Assembly: GCF_001293525.1 (NCBI RefSeq)
Contig: NZ_BBYR01000006.1
Span: 62,001 to 126,000 of the forward strand
Direction of reading: 5' to 3'
DNA: 64,000 nucleotides
DNA from: Pseudideonella sakaiensis
GTDB taxonomy: Bacteria > Pseudomonadota > Gammaproteobacteria > Burkholderiales > Burkholderiaceae_C
Part shown: positions 46,537-56,352 of the stretch, one piece after another
Layout: the number at the start of each line of letters is the position of its first letter
Position numbering within the stretch: position 1 is the stretch's first letter
The notes under the pieces: model-generated
Seen by the model: only the letters and a program-made list of their open reading frames with translations
Databases searched by the model: none
Told to the model about the DNA's origin: nothing
Translations under genes and position numbers: made by a program

Positions 46537-49035
46537 ATGAAGACAAGCACCGTTGAAGTCGGCGAACTGGTCTCGAGCCTGAGCGCCGCCGGCGTGCAGC
46601 ACCAGATCGCGGCGCTGCCGGGCGTTCACCACGTCGACGTGAACTACGTCGCCGGGAGCGCCACCGTTCACTACGACGAGACGAAGACCTCGCTGGACGA
46701 CATCCGACGGCGCGTCATCGAGTGCGGCTACCACTGCCGCGGCGAGATGCTGCCCGCGCACGTCTGCCCACCCGAGGGGCATTCCGAGGCCCATGGGCAC
46801 GCAGGGCATGGTGGCCACGAAGACCATGCCGCGCATGGCGCCCACGCCGGGCATGCTGCTCACGGTCACGGTGCGCATGCCGCCGCGACGGCCTCTGCCT
46901 CGACCCCTGCTACCGCGAAGGCCTTGCCCCCCGCAACACATGCGGGACACGCCGGCCACGGCGGCGAGGCCGCCCACCAGATGAGCGACATGATGCACGA
47001 CATGGGCCACGCGCCCGGCATGTCGATGCAGGACATGGCCAACGACATGCGCAACCGCTTCCTGGTGGCGCTGCTGTTCGCGATTCCGGTGTTCCTCTAC
47101 TCGCCGATGGGCAAGATGTTCGGCGACTTCGCGACGCCGTTCGGGATGGATCGCAACCTCTTCCTGTTCATCGTCGCGACCGGCGCCATCGCCTATCCCG
47201 GCTGGCCGTTCTTCGTCGCCGGCTGGCGCGCGGCGCGCAACAAGGTGGCCAACATGGCCACGCTGGTCGTGCTGTCCGTCGGCACCGGCTACGTGTTCAG
47301 CCTCGGCGCGACCTTCTTCTACGAGGGCGAGGTGTTCTACGAGGCGGCCTCCGTGCTGCTGGTCTTCATCCTGCTCGGCCACTGGCTGGAAATGCGCGCC
47401 CGCGCCGGCGCTTCCGACGCGATCCGTGCGCTGATGGATCTCGCGCCGCCGATGGCGACAGTGCTGCGCAACGGCGTCGAGACCAAGGTGCCGACCTCCG
47501 AGGTGCTGGTCGGCGAGACGGTGGTCATCAAGCCGGGCGACAAGATCCCGGTGGACGGCAAGATCACCGACGGCGCATCCCAGGTCGACGAATCGATGCT
47601 CACTGGCGAATCGATGCCGGTGAAGAAGGTGGTCGGCAACGCCGTGATCGGCGCAACCATCAACAAGAGCGGCAGCTTCCGCTACCAGGCCACCAAGGTC
47701 GGCGCCGACACCGCGCTTGCGCAGATCGTCAAGCTGGTCCAGGAGGCGCAGAACTCGAAGGCGCCGGGCCAGTTGCTCGCCGACCAGGCGTCGCAGTGGC
47801 TGGTCCTCATCGCCATCCTCGTCGGCCTGACGACCTTTGCGGTGTGGTTCTGGGTCCTCGGTCAGCCGCTGCTGTTCGCCCTCACGCTCACGATCACCGT
47901 CTTCGTCATCGCCTGCCCCGACGCGCTCGGCCTGGCGACGCCGATGGCGATCATGGTCGGCACCGGCCTGGGCGCGATGAACGGCATCCTGTTCAAGAAC
48001 GCCGCGGCGCTGGAGAACGCCACGAAGTTGACGGTGGTTGTCTTCGACAAGACCGGCACGCTGACGCTGGGCCAGCCGGACGTGGTCGAGATGGTGCCGG
48101 CGCCCGGGGTGACCGAGGCGCAGCTGCTGGCCACCGCGGCCGCGGTGGAGAAGTTCTCGGAGCACCCGCTTGCGCTGGCGGTGCTCAAGAAGGCCGGCCC
48201 GGACACGCCGGAGACGGCGACCGCCTTCACCAACATCGACGGCCAAGGTGCGCGCGCCATGATCGGCGACGACGTCGTGCTGCTCGGCAACCGCAAGCTG
48301 ATGGAAGCCGAGCAGGTCAACCTCGCGGAACTGGCGGCCGAGGCGGCCCGGCTGCAAGGCGGCGGCCGCACGGTCGTCCACGTGGCGCGCGGCGGCCGCC
48401 TGATCGGGCTGATCGCGATCGCCGACGCGGTGCGCCCGACGTCCAAGGCCACGATCGCCAAGCTGCAGGAGCGCGGCGTCAAGGTGGCCATGATCACCGG
48501 CGACAACCAGGCCACCGCCGAGCGCATCGGCAAGGAACTGGGCATCGACATCGTGCTCGCCGACGTGCTGCCGGGCCAGAAGGCCTCGAAGATCAAGGAA
48601 CTGCAGGCCCAGGGCCACAAAGTTGCCATGGTCGGCGACGGCATCAACGATGCGCCGGCCCTCACGCAGGCCGACGTCGGCTTCGCCATCGGCGCCGGCA
48701 CCGACGTGGCGATGGAAAGCGCCCAGGTGGTGCTGATGAAGAGCGACCCCTACGACGTCGTCGGCGCAATCGAGCTGTCACGCGCGACGCTGCGCAAGAT
48801 GCACCAGAACCTGTGGTGGGCGGTGGGCTACAACGTGATCGCCTTCCCGCTCGCGGCCGGCGTGTTCTATCCCTTCACGCTTTCGCCCGAGGTCGCGGCG
48901 CTGTCGATGTCGGGCAGCTCGGCCATCGTCGCGATCAACGCGCTGATGCTCAAGCGCACCAAGCTCGCCGGCATTCGCAATCCGCACCCCTCGCCGGCCG
49001 TGCCGTCGCCGGTCGCGCAGGGCGCGTCGGCCTGA
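46537..49035 (+). CDS. P1B-type copper ATPase with CPD motif and His/Met-rich head
   Basis: The 832-residue product starts with a ferredoxin-like HMA fold that lacks CxxC ([20 protein letters not shown]), then a His-rich stretch ([20 protein letters not shown]) and a Met/His stretch ([14 protein letters not shown]). Eight membrane helices follow, with [13 protein letters not shown] (phosphorylated Asp), SEHPLA and [10 protein letters not shown] all intact. The ion-site motif is [12 protein letters not shown], i.e. CPD instead of the CPC of CopA or CPH of CopB. It should export metal to the periplasm, but metal choice (Cu(I), Cu(II) or another) is open. The start is preceded by AAAGGACTTATTCC. 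Confidence 0.92.
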   Translation: MKTSTVEVGELVSSLSAAGVQHQIAALPGVHHVDVNYVAGSATVHYDETKTSLDDIRRRVIECGYHCRGEMLPAHVCPPEGHSEAHGHAGHGGHEDHAAHGAHAGHAAHGHGAHAAATASASTPATAKALPPATHAGHAGHGGEAAHQMSDMMHDMGHAPGMSMQDMANDMRNRFLVALLFAIPVFLYSPMGKMFGDFATPFGMDRNLFLFIVATGAIAYPGWPFFVAGWRAARNKVANMATLVVLSVGTGYVFSLGATFFYEGEVFYEAASVLLVFILLGHWLEMRARAGASDAIRALMDLAPPMATVLRNGVETKVPTSEVLVGETVVIKPGDKIPVDGKITDGASQVDESMLTGESMPVKKVVGNAVIGATINKSGSFRYQATKVGADTALAQIVKLVQEAQNSKAPGQLLADQASQWLVLIAILVGLTTFAVWFWVLGQPLLFALTLTITVFVIACPDALGLATPMAIMVGTGLGAMNGILFKNAAALENATKLTVVVFDKTGTLTLGQPDVVEMVPAPGVTEAQLLATAAAVEKFSEHPLALAVLKKAGPDTPETATAFTNIDGQGARAMIGDDVVLLGNRKLMEAEQVNLAELAAEAARLQGGGRTVVHVARGGRLIGLIAIADAVRPTSKATIAKLQERGVKVAMITGDNQATAERIGKELGIDIVLADVLPGQKASKIKELQAQGHKVAMVGDGINDAPALTQADVGFAIGAGTDVAMESAQVVLMKSDPYDVVGAIELSRATLRKMHQNLWWAVGYNVIAFPLAAGVFYPFTLSPEVAALSMSGSSAIVAINALMLKRTKLAGIRNPHPSPAVPSPVAQGASA

Positions 49036-49102
49036 CGCCGAACGGCAACCGGCCGACCCACACATCCCTTACCCCATCGTCGAACCCACAGGAGCCCTTT
49101 CG

Positions 49103-50914
49103 ATGAACCCCCACAACGCCGGCCGGCGGGTCGCCGCAGGCCACGCCCTGCCGCGGCGCCGCTTCCTGCAGGGCACGGCCGGCATGGCCGCCATGCTGGC
49201 CTGGCCGCTCGGCGCCAATGCCGTCGTGAAGGAATCGCACCTCGCCCTGCCGCTGTCGTCCTCGCGGGTCGACACCAAGTTCGAACTGACGCTGGCACGC
49301 ACCCAGGTCAACTTCACCGGCACGCCAGCGTCGGCCATCACTCTCAACGGCACGGTGCCGGGCCCGCTGCTGCGCATGCACGAAGGTCGTGAAGTCACGA
49401 TCGCCCTGACCAATCGTCTCGACGAGGTGACCGCGGCGCACTGGCACGGGCTGAAGGTCCCGAACAACATGGACGGCGTGCCCGGTGTGACCTTCCCCGG
49501 CATCAAGCCAGGAGAGACCTTCCAGTACCGCTTCGATCTGCGCCAGAGCGGCACCTACTGGTACCACAGCCACGCCATCCTGCAGGAGCCCGCCGGCTTC
49601 TACGCCCCGCTGATCATCGACCCGCAGGGCCGCGAGCCGTTCGGCTACGACCGCGAGTACGTCGTGATGCTGTCCGAGTGGGTCGACACGCCGCCGGAGA
49701 AGGTGCTGGCGAACCTGAAGAAGGTCGAGGGCTACTACAACGACCGCCGCCAGACCCTGCCCGACCTCTATGCCGAGCTGAAGGCGGCGCGCAGTCCGCA
49801 AGAGCGCGAGGCGATCTGGAACGAGCGCGTGGCCTGGGCGCGCATGCGCATGGATCCCACCGACGCCACCGACGGCGGGAGCCAGTGGCAGTTCCTGGTG
49901 CACGGCCAGCGCGTCGAGGACAACTGGACCGCGTTGTTCAAGCCCGGCGAGCGAATCCGCCTGCGCCTGATCAACGCGTCGGCGATGAACTTCTTCGATG
50001 TCTCCATCCCCGGCCTGGACCTGACCGTCGTGCAGGCCGACGGGCAGAACGTGCGGCCGGTCAAGGTCCGCGAGCTGCGCATGGGCAACGGCGAGACCTA
50101 CGACGTGATCGTGAAACCCACCGAGCGCAAGGCCTACACGCTGTTCGCCGCGACCTCGGGGCGCATCGGCTTCGCGCGCGGCACGCTCGCGCCCGAACTC
50201 GGCATGGAGGGCGAGATCCCGCCCATGGGTCCTCGGCCCGTGCGCAGCTTGGCCGAGATGGCCGGCGCGCATGGGGGTGCCCACGGTGCCGCGCCGGCGC
50301 CCCAGGCCGCCGCGGCCGCGGATCCGCATGCCGGGCACGGCGCTGCGCCCGCGGCTCCGGCCCCCGCGCCCGCCGACCCGCACGCGATGCACGGTGGCAT
50401 GAAAGGCATGGAAGGCATGCCGATGCAGGACGGCATGCCCGGCATGGCGGGCATGCCGATGGGAGGCGCGAAGGCGACCGACTCGCTCGCCGACGGATTG
50501 AAGGACCGCCTCGCCTACGCCGATCTCGAGGCGCTGACGCCGATGCGGCTGCCCGCAGGCCCGGCGAAGAAGATCGACATGCGCCTGACCGGCGACATGA
50601 ACCGCTACATCTGGTCGATCAACGACAAGAAGCTCTCGCAGGCCACCTTCTTCGAGGCGCGCGTCGGCGAACGTCTGGAGATCCGCCTGATCAACGAAAC
50701 CATGATGGAACACCCGATGCACATGCACGGCGCGTTCTTCGTGGTCGACAACGGCAAGGGCGAGCGCGCTCCGCTCAAGCACACCGTGATCGTCAAGCCT
50801 GGCGAGACCATCACGGTGCACACCAGCTTCGACGAACCGGGGCCCTGGGTCTTCCACTGCCACCTCTTCTATCACGCGGCCGCCGGCATGGTCCAGGCCA
50901 TCGTCGTCAAGTGA
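49103..50914 (+). CDS. copA: CopA/PcoA-type periplasmic multicopper oxidase
   Basis: The 603-residue product has a twin-arginine signal (PRRRFLQGTAGMAAMLAWPL) and all copper ligands: HWHG, WYHSHAIL, HPMHMHG and FHCHLFYHAAAGM. Between domains two and three there is a Met/His-rich insert (HAMHGGMKGMEGMPMQDGMP and GMAGMPMGG), the typical copper-binding loop of CopA. CopA oxidises Cu(I) to Cu(II) and sequesters copper in the periplasm. AGGAGCCCTTTCG precedes the ATG. copB follows. Confidence 0.95.
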   Translation: MNPHNAGRRVAAGHALPRRRFLQGTAGMAAMLAWPLGANAVVKESHLALPLSSSRVDTKFELTLARTQVNFTGTPASAITLNGTVPGPLLRMHEGREVTIALTNRLDEVTAAHWHGLKVPNNMDGVPGVTFPGIKPGETFQYRFDLRQSGTYWYHSHAILQEPAGFYAPLIIDPQGREPFGYDREYVVMLSEWVDTPPEKVLANLKKVEGYYNDRRQTLPDLYAELKAARSPQEREAIWNERVAWARMRMDPTDATDGGSQWQFLVHGQRVEDNWTALFKPGERIRLRLINASAMNFFDVSIPGLDLTVVQADGQNVRPVKVRELRMGNGETYDVIVKPTERKAYTLFAATSGRIGFARGTLAPELGMEGEIPPMGPRPVRSLAEMAGAHGGAHGAAPAPQAAAAADPHAGHGAAPAAPAPAPADPHAMHGGMKGMEGMPMQDGMPGMAGMPMGGAKATDSLADGLKDRLAYADLEALTPMRLPAGPAKKIDMRLTGDMNRYIWSINDKKLSQATFFEARVGERLEIRLINETMMEHPMHMHGAFFVVDNGKGERAPLKHTVIVKPGETITVHTSFDEPGPWVFHCHLFYHAAAGMVQAIVVK

Positions 50915-50940
50915 ACCGGCCGGTCATGGAACACGCACGC

Positions 50941-51636
50941 ATGAACACGAAAATGAACCACCGGACCGGCTCGTTGACGCTCGCGCTCGCCGCGGCGCTG
51001 GCCCCCTTGGCCGGCCCCGCTCGTGCGATGGAAGACGATGCGATCTTCCAGGCCACCCGCGTCGAGGTCGACGCGGGCCGCAGTGACTCGAAGAGCATTG
51101 CGGCCTGGCGCGCCGACGGCTGGATCGGCACCGACTACAACCGTTTCGCCTGGCGTACCGAGGGCACTCGCCGCGACGGCCGTCTCGAGGACGCCGAGGT
51201 GCAGGCGCTCTACAGCCGCTATGTCGCGCCCTTCTGGGACCTGCAGCTCGGCCTGCGCCGCGAACTCAAACCCGCGGCACGCAACTACGCTGTGATCGGC
51301 ATGCGCGGCTTGGCGCCCTACGCGTTCGATGTCGACGTGGCCGCGTTCGTGCGCAGCGACGGACGCCTGTTCGCCCGCACCCGCGCCGAGTACGACATGC
51401 TGTTCACGAACCGCCTCATCGCCAGGCCCTTCGTCGGCATCGATTGGGCGGCCCGCTCGATCCCGTCGGACGGCATCAAGGCCGGAGCGACGTCGTCCGA
51501 GTGGGGACTGAACGTGCGCTACGAAATCACGCGCGCCGTTGCCCCGTACCTCGAGATCGGCCGCCAGTGGCAGCGCGGAACCGACGGCGGCGCGGGCGCG
51601 AACTCGGTGCGGGCCGGGCTGCGGCTGGTGCTCTGA
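50941..51636 (+). CDS. copB: CopB/PcoB-type outer-membrane copper resistance protein
   Basis: The 231-residue product has a signal peptide (HRTGSLTLALAAALAPLAGP) and the CopB barrel: RVEVDAGRSDSKSIAAWRAD, GWIGTDYNRFAWRTEGTRRD, ALYSRYVAPFWDLQLGLRRE and the final NSVRAGLRLVL. Typical CopB is over 300 residues with a Met-rich N-terminal repeat; this version lacks that region and is the bare barrel. An in-frame ATG at 50926 could start five codons earlier. It follows copA by 26 nt. Confidence 0.9.
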   Translation: MNTKMNHRTGSLTLALAAALAPLAGPARAMEDDAIFQATRVEVDAGRSDSKSIAAWRADGWIGTDYNRFAWRTEGTRRDGRLEDAEVQALYSRYVAPFWDLQLGLRRELKPAARNYAVIGMRGLAPYAFDVDVAAFVRSDGRLFARTRAEYDMLFTNRLIARPFVGIDWAARSIPSDGIKAGATSSEWGLNVRYEITRAVAPYLEIGRQWQRGTDGGAGANSVRAGLRLVL

Positions 51637-51656
51637 ATCACCGCCGGGTTGACGCG

Positions 51657-52979
51657 ATGACGAACCCACCTCGCCTCGAACGGCAGCGATCGCCAATGGC
51701 GGCCGGGCTGGGGGCTTGGCAACTCGCGTGGCTTGCGGCCGCTGTCTTCGTCGTCTCCGCTGGCTACGGCGCGCTGATGCCCTTGTTGCCGGCCTGGCTG
51801 ACGCCGCTGATGGCGGCAGACGGCCAGGCCGAGGTCGCGCGCCATGTCGGCCTGCTCAGCGGCCTGTACGCCGCCGGGGTGCTGATCGGCGCGCCGCTGT
51901 GGGGCCTGGTCTCTGATCGCTGGGGCCGGGGACGCATTTTGGTGATCGGCCTGGTCGGTTATATCGCCAGCCTGCTGCCCCTGTTGTGGCCCGACTGGAT
52001 CGGGCTCGCCGGCATCTACGCGTCACGTGGGGCCACCGGCTTCTTCGTGGCTGCCGTCGTGCCCGTCGTGCCCGCGCTCGTCGCCGAGCACACGCCGCAG
52101 GACCGGCGCGCCCGCCGGTTCGCGTGGCTCGGCGCGATGTCGTTGCTGGGCTTCCTGTTCGGACCGGGACTCAATGCCGGCGCCGCGCAGGTGTCCGCCG
52201 CGCTCGCCAGCACCGGTGCCGGCGCCCTCGATCCGACGGATCTGGTGATCGTCATGTCGGCGGCGCTGGGCGGGCTGATGATGCTGGGACTGGCCGCCAC
52301 GCTGCCGCGCGTGGCACCAGCCGCTCCCGAAGACGACACGCTGCCAGCGTCTGCCGATCGCAAGCGCGCGCTGGCGCTGTGGGGACTGAACGGCGCGGTC
52401 ATGTTCGTGCTGGCCGGCTTCGAACTCGGCATCGTGCTGCAGGGCCAGCAGCACCCGACGTTGTCGTCGCGCGAGATCTCGCTGATGTTCGCCGAGTGCA
52501 GCCTCGTGATGCTCGGCGTCAACGCGCTGCTGTTCTTTACCGGGCTGCTCGAACGTGCCGCCGGCCGCGGCGTGATGGCGGCCGGGCTCGTGCTGGCGAT
52601 CGCCGGATTGGCGATGCTGGCGCAGCATCGCAGCGACGCCTGGATGTACGTCGGCGTCAGTTTCACCGCCGCGGGCACCGGGCTCGTGTTGCCAACGATC
52701 TCCTACCTTGCGGCGGGAGCCTCGCGGCGGCGGCTCGGCGCGACGATGGGCGGGCTGGCCGCGGCAGCGGGCTTCGGGCAGACGCTCGGTTCGGCGGCCG
52801 CCGGCTGGCTCTTTGGCGCGGTGGCCCAGCTCAGCTTCGCGTGGCTTGCGCTCCCGCTGCTCGCCACGCTGGGCACCCTGATCGTGCGGCCCGCGTGGTG
52901 GTCACCAGAGGACCCTCTACCCCGGTCGCCGCGTGTTCCTTCCGACCCCCTTCCCCAACGACATCCCCAGGAGCGATGA
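51657..52979 (+). CDS. MFS transporter
   Basis: The 440-residue product has about twelve membrane helices and the MFS signature between helices 2 and 3 (GAPLWGLVSDRWGRGRILVI). The TetA/drug-efflux type is likely from helix 5 motif C-like residues (GFLFGPGLNAGAAQVSAA). The substrate is unknown. It lies 20 nt after copB on the same strand and its stop overlaps the leader of the lemA gene. The C-terminal 25 residues (PLPRSPRVPSDPLPQ) are an unusual hydrophilic tail. Confidence 0.85.
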   Translation: MTNPPRLERQRSPMAAGLGAWQLAWLAAAVFVVSAGYGALMPLLPAWLTPLMAADGQAEVARHVGLLSGLYAAGVLIGAPLWGLVSDRWGRGRILVIGLVGYIASLLPLLWPDWIGLAGIYASRGATGFFVAAVVPVVPALVAEHTPQDRRARRFAWLGAMSLLGFLFGPGLNAGAAQVSAALASTGAGALDPTDLVIVMSAALGGLMMLGLAATLPRVAPAAPEDDTLPASADRKRALALWGLNGAVMFVLAGFELGIVLQGQQHPTLSSREISLMFAECSLVMLGVNALLFFTGLLERAAGRGVMAAGLVLAIAGLAMLAQHRSDAWMYVGVSFTAAGTGLVLPTISYLAAGASRRRLGATMGGLAAAAGFGQTLGSAAAGWLFGAVAQLSFAWLALPLLATLGTLIVRPAWWSPEDPLPRSPRVPSDPLPQRHPQER

Positions 52980-52981
52980 CC

Positions 52982-53596
52982 ATGCGCCACTTCCTCTTCA
53001 CCCTTCTCGCCGCGCTGACGCTCGCGCTGTCCGGGTGCGGCTACAACACCTTCCAGTCCACCGACGAGCAGATCAAGGCCAGCTGGTCGGAGGTGCTCAA
53101 CCAGTATCAGCGCCGCGCCGACCTGATCCCGAACATCGTGGCCACCGTCAAGGGCGAGGCCAACTTCGAGCAGGAGACTCTCACCAAGGTGGTCGAGGCG
53201 CGCGCCAAGGCCACCTCGATCCAGGCCACGCCGGAGCTGGTCAACAACCCCGAGGCCTTCCAGAAGTTCCAGGCCGCCCAGGGCGAACTGTCGGGTGCGC
53301 TGTCGCGCCTGCTCGTCGTCACCGAGAACTACCCGAACCTGAAGGCCAACCAGGGCTTCCAGGACCTGCGCGTGCAGCTCGAAGGCACCGAGAACCGCAT
53401 CACCGTGGCGCGCGGCCGCTACGTCAAGGCGGTACAGGACTACAACGTCGCGGTTCGCAGCTTCCCGAGCAACCTGACGGCGATGGTGTTCGGCTACGGT
53501 GTCAAGGCGAATTTCACCGTCACCGACGAGGCTGCGCTCGCCGTGCCGCCGAAGGTCGATCTCGGCGGCATCGGCGCCTCGGGTGCCAAGAAGTGA
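52982..53596 (+). CDS. lemA: LemA-family lipoprotein
   Basis: A CAGGAG site lies 8 nt before the chosen ATG (52982); the ATG at 52976 is too close to it. The 204-residue product has a lipoprotein signal (LTLALSGCGYN) and the LemA domain (YQRRADLIPNIVATVKGEAN; SRLLVVTENYPNLKANQGFQ; ENRITVARGRYVKAVQDYNV). LemA proteins are membrane-anchored helical bundles of unclear role, commonly paired with TPM-domain proteins as here. The next gene's GTG overlaps its stop. Confidence 0.92.
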   Translation: MRHFLFTLLAALTLALSGCGYNTFQSTDEQIKASWSEVLNQYQRRADLIPNIVATVKGEANFEQETLTKVVEARAKATSIQATPELVNNPEAFQKFQAAQGELSGALSRLLVVTENYPNLKANQGFQDLRVQLEGTENRITVARGRYVKAVQDYNVAVRSFPSNLTAMVFGYGVKANFTVTDEAALAVPPKVDLGGIGASGAKK

Positions 53597-54471
53597 CAGC
53601 AGCCCGCGTCCCGGTCGGACGCTTCCTGCGCTGGCTAGCCGTCCTCTGGCTCCTGTGCTGGGCAGCACTGGGCGCCGCGCAGGAACTCGTCCCGGTGCCG
53701 CCTCTGCAAGGCCGGGTGACCGACCTGACCGGCACGCTGACGGCACAGCAGAGCGCCACGCTCGAGCAGTCGCTGCGCGCGTTCGAGGAGCGCAAGGGCA
53801 CGCAAATCGCGGTGCTAATCGTGCCGACAACGCAGCCGGAGGCGATCGAACCCTACGCGCTGCGTGTGGTCGAGCAATGGAAGCTGGGGCGCCGCAAGGT
53901 CGACGACGGCGCGCTGCTGCTCGTCGCGAAGGACGACCGCGCCGTACGGATCGAGGTCGGCTACGGAATCGAAGGCGCACTGAACGATGCGACGGCAGCG
54001 CGGGTCATTGCGGAAGTCATCACGCCCCGATTCCGGCAGGGCGACTTCTATGGGGGCGTCATGGCAGGGCTGGATCAGATCGTGCGCGTCCTCGATGGCG
54101 AGGCCCTGCCGCCGCCCACGCGGCGCGGCCCGGCAGCCGCGGACAACGGACTGGGGCAAAGCTGGCCGGTGCTGTTCATCGTCGCGCTAGTGCTCGGCGG
54201 CATTTTGCGGCAGGTGCTGGGTCGGGTGCCCGGGGCCTTGGTGGTCGGCGGCGTGCTGGGCGTCGTCGCCTGGTTCGCGCTCGGCACCCTGGCCATCGCA
54301 GCCACCGCGGGCCTGACCGGCTTCTTTGTCACGCTGCTGGGCATCGGCATGGGCGGCCACGGCGGCATGCACGGTCACGGCGGACACCGCGGCGGTGGCT
54401 TCGGCGGAGGCGGCGGGTTCGGCGGCGGCGGCGGCGGTTTTGGCGGGGGCGGTGCCTCCGGCAGGTGGTGA
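53593..54471 (+). CDS. TPM-domain (YgcG-like) membrane protein
   Basis: The GTG at 53593 overlaps the lemA stop (GTGA). The 292-residue product has a signal/anchor (FLRWLAVLWLLCWAALGAAQ), the TPM domain (GRVTDLTGTLTAQQSATLEQ; QIAVLIVPTTQPEAIEPYAL; IEVGYGIEGALNDATAARVI), two membrane helices and a Gly/His-rich tail (GMHGHGGHRGGGFGGGG). YgcG/TPM proteins take part in envelope protein turnover in some species; the function here is inferred from family only. Confidence 0.9.
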   Translation: MTAARVPVGRFLRWLAVLWLLCWAALGAAQELVPVPPLQGRVTDLTGTLTAQQSATLEQSLRAFEERKGTQIAVLIVPTTQPEAIEPYALRVVEQWKLGRRKVDDGALLLVAKDDRAVRIEVGYGIEGALNDATAARVIAEVITPRFRQGDFYGGVMAGLDQIVRVLDGEALPPPTRRGPAAADNGLGQSWPVLFIVALVLGGILRQVLGRVPGALVVGGVLGVVAWFALGTLAIAATAGLTGFFVTLLGIGMGGHGGMHGHGGHRGGGFGGGGGFGGGGGGFGGGGASGRW

Positions 54472-54473
54472 CC

Positions 54474-54971
54474 ATGGATCTCGCAAGACTCCTGCATCAC
54501 CTCGCGACGACCTCGGCGCGCGTGCGTCGCGCGTTTCCCGCGTCCGCGCTGCGATCGATCGAGCAGGCGATCGCCGCGAGCGAGGCCACCCATGCGGGCG
54601 AGCTTCGATTCGTCGTCGAAGGCGCGCTCGACGGCCTGCCGCTGCTGCGTGGCCAGACGGCGCGCGAACGGGCCATCGAGCTCTTCGCGCGACTGCATGT
54701 CTGGGACACCGAACACAACACCGGCGTGCTGATCTATGTGCTGCTGGCGGACCGCCGCGTCGAGATCGTCGCCGACCGGGGCATCCATGCCAGGGCCGGT
54801 GCCGAGGCCTGGTCTGCCATCTGCCGCGGCATGGAAGCGCATTTCGGTGCCGGCGACTTCGGCCGCGGCGCCGTCCAGGGCATCGAGGCCGTCACGCAGT
54901 TGGTGACGCGCCACTTCCCTCCTGCGCCTGGCGATCGCAACGAGTTGCCCGACGCGCCGCTCCTGCTCTGA
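54474..54971 (+). CDS. Second TPM-domain protein (cytosolic type)
   Basis: The 165-residue product starts 2 nt after the preceding stop. It contains a TPM domain (SIEQAIAASEATHAGELRFV; ELFARLHVWDTEHNTGVLIY; HARAGAEAWSAICRGMEAHF) but no signal peptide or membrane helix. It forms a lemA/TPM/TPM trio with the two preceding genes, an arrangement seen in several proteobacteria. Confidence 0.9.
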   Translation: MDLARLLHHLATTSARVRRAFPASALRSIEQAIAASEATHAGELRFVVEGALDGLPLLRGQTARERAIELFARLHVWDTEHNTGVLIYVLLADRRVEIVADRGIHARAGAEAWSAICRGMEAHFGAGDFGRGAVQGIEAVTQLVTRHFPPAPGDRNELPDAPLLL

Positions 54972-54993
54972 ACAAACACCACAAGAGGACTCC

Positions 54994-56352
54994 ATGCAAC
55001 TGCAATTCCTCGGCGCCACCGGCACCGTCACAGGCTCGAAGTACCTGCTGCGCCACGAGGGCGCGACGCTGCTCGTCGACTGCGGCCTGTTCCAGGGCTA
55101 CAAGCAACTGCGGTTGCGCAACTGGGCACCGATGCCCGTTCCGGCCGCCGGCATCGACGCGATCGTGCTGACGCACGCCCACATCGACCACAGCGGCTAC
55201 GTCCCACTGCTTGCGCGGCAGGGCTTCAAGGGCAAGATCTACTGCTCGGAAGCGACCTATGAGCTCTGTCGCATCCTCTTGCCCGACAGCGGCCACCTGC
55301 AGGAGGAGGAAGCCGAGTACGCCAACCGGCGCGGCTACTCCAAGCACAAGCCGGCGCTGCCGCTGTACACCCGCGAGGACGCCGAGCGCTGCCTGAAGCA
55401 GTTCGTCCCCCGGCCCTACGGCGCCCCGTGGAGCCCCGCTCCCGGGCTACAGGCGCGCATGGATCCGTCGGGGCACATGCTGGGCTCCGCCTTCGTGAGG
55501 ATCGACGACGGTCGGCGGTCGATCCTGTTCTCTGGCGACATCGGTCGTCCGAACGACCTGGTGCTGGTCGCGCCGGCACGCGTCCCGGGTGCCGACTACG
55601 CCGTGGTCGAGTCGACCTATGGCGACCGCCAGCATGAGGCCAGCGACCCGCTGCTCAAGCTCGGTGAGGTGATCAACCGGACGGCCGCTCGCGGCGGTGT
55701 CGTGGTGATCCCGGCGTTTGCCGTGGGGCGGGCGCAGAACCTGATGTACTGCATCCACCTGCTCAAGGAACGCGGCGTCATCCACCATCTGCCGGTCTAC
55801 CTCGACAGCCCGATGGCCACCGACGCGACGCGCATCTACCACGCGCACCGCAGCGAGCACCGGCTGAGCCCCGAGCAGTGCGAGGCGATGTGTCATGCCG
55901 CGACGATCGTCAACAAACCCGACGACTCGCGTGCGCTGAGCGCGCGGCGTGGGCCGATGGTCATCATCTCGGCCAGCGGCATGGCCACGGGCGGGCGCGT
56001 CGTCCACCACCTCAAGGCCTTCGCGCCCGACCGCCGTAACACGATCCTGTTCGCGGGCTACCAGGCCGGCGGCACGCGAGGCGCGGCCATCCTGCAGGGC
56101 GCGACCTCGGTGCGCATTCATGGCGAGGACGTGCCGATTCATGCGGAGGTGGCGGCGCTGGACAGCCTGTCCGCGCATGCCGACGCCGGCGAGATCCTCC
56201 AGTGGCTGCACGGCTTCGATGCGCCACCGACGCAGACCTTCATCACGCATGGCGAACCGGCAGCGGCCGACGCGATGCGATCGCGCATCGAACACGAACT
56301 GGGCTGGCCCTGCCGCGTGCCCGACTACCTGGAAACGGTGGAACTGGCATGA
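54994..56352 (+). CDS. Beta-CASP metallo-beta-lactamase-fold nuclease
   Basis: The 452-residue product has the metal motif VLTHAHIDHSGYVPLL, the beta-CASP domain (PVYLDSPMATDATRIYHAHR) and the RNA-specificity C terminus with the SAHAD motif (DSLSAHADAGEILQWLHGFD). This is the RNase J/CPSF73-like family; such single-gene bacterial members cut RNA, though targets are unknown. Its stop overlaps the next ATG (ATGA). It opens the nucleotide-salvage part of the operon. Confidence 0.92.
   Translation: MQLQFLGATGTVTGSKYLLRHEGATLLVDCGLFQGYKQLRLRNWAPMPVPAAGIDAIVLTHAHIDHSGYVPLLARQGFKGKIYCSEATYELCRILLPDSGHLQEEEAEYANRRGYSKHKPALPLYTREDAERCLKQFVPRPYGAPWSPAPGLQARMDPSGHMLGSAFVRIDDGRRSILFSGDIGRPNDLVLVAPARVPGADYAVVESTYGDRQHEASDPLLKLGEVINRTAARGGVVVIPAFAVGRAQNLMYCIHLLKERGVIHHLPVYLDSPMATDATRIYHAHRSEHRLSPEQCEAMCHAATIVNKPDDSRALSARRGPMVIISASGMATGGRVVHHLKAFAPDRRNTILFAGYQAGGTRGAAILQGATSVRIHGEDVPIHAEVAALDSLSAHADAGEILQWLHGFDAPPTQTFITHGEPAAADAMRSRIEHELGWPCRVPDYLETVELA

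Noticed and set aside
45955-48618. Very long minus-strand open frame (887 codons) opposite the P1B ATPase
   Set aside because: It is the antisense shadow of the ATPase and PPK2 in GC-rich DNA; its translation is low-complexity His/Arg/Asp-rich without domains.
48950-50875. 641-codon minus-strand open frame opposite copA
   Set aside because: Antisense shadow; the plus strand encodes a complete multicopper oxidase with all ligands.
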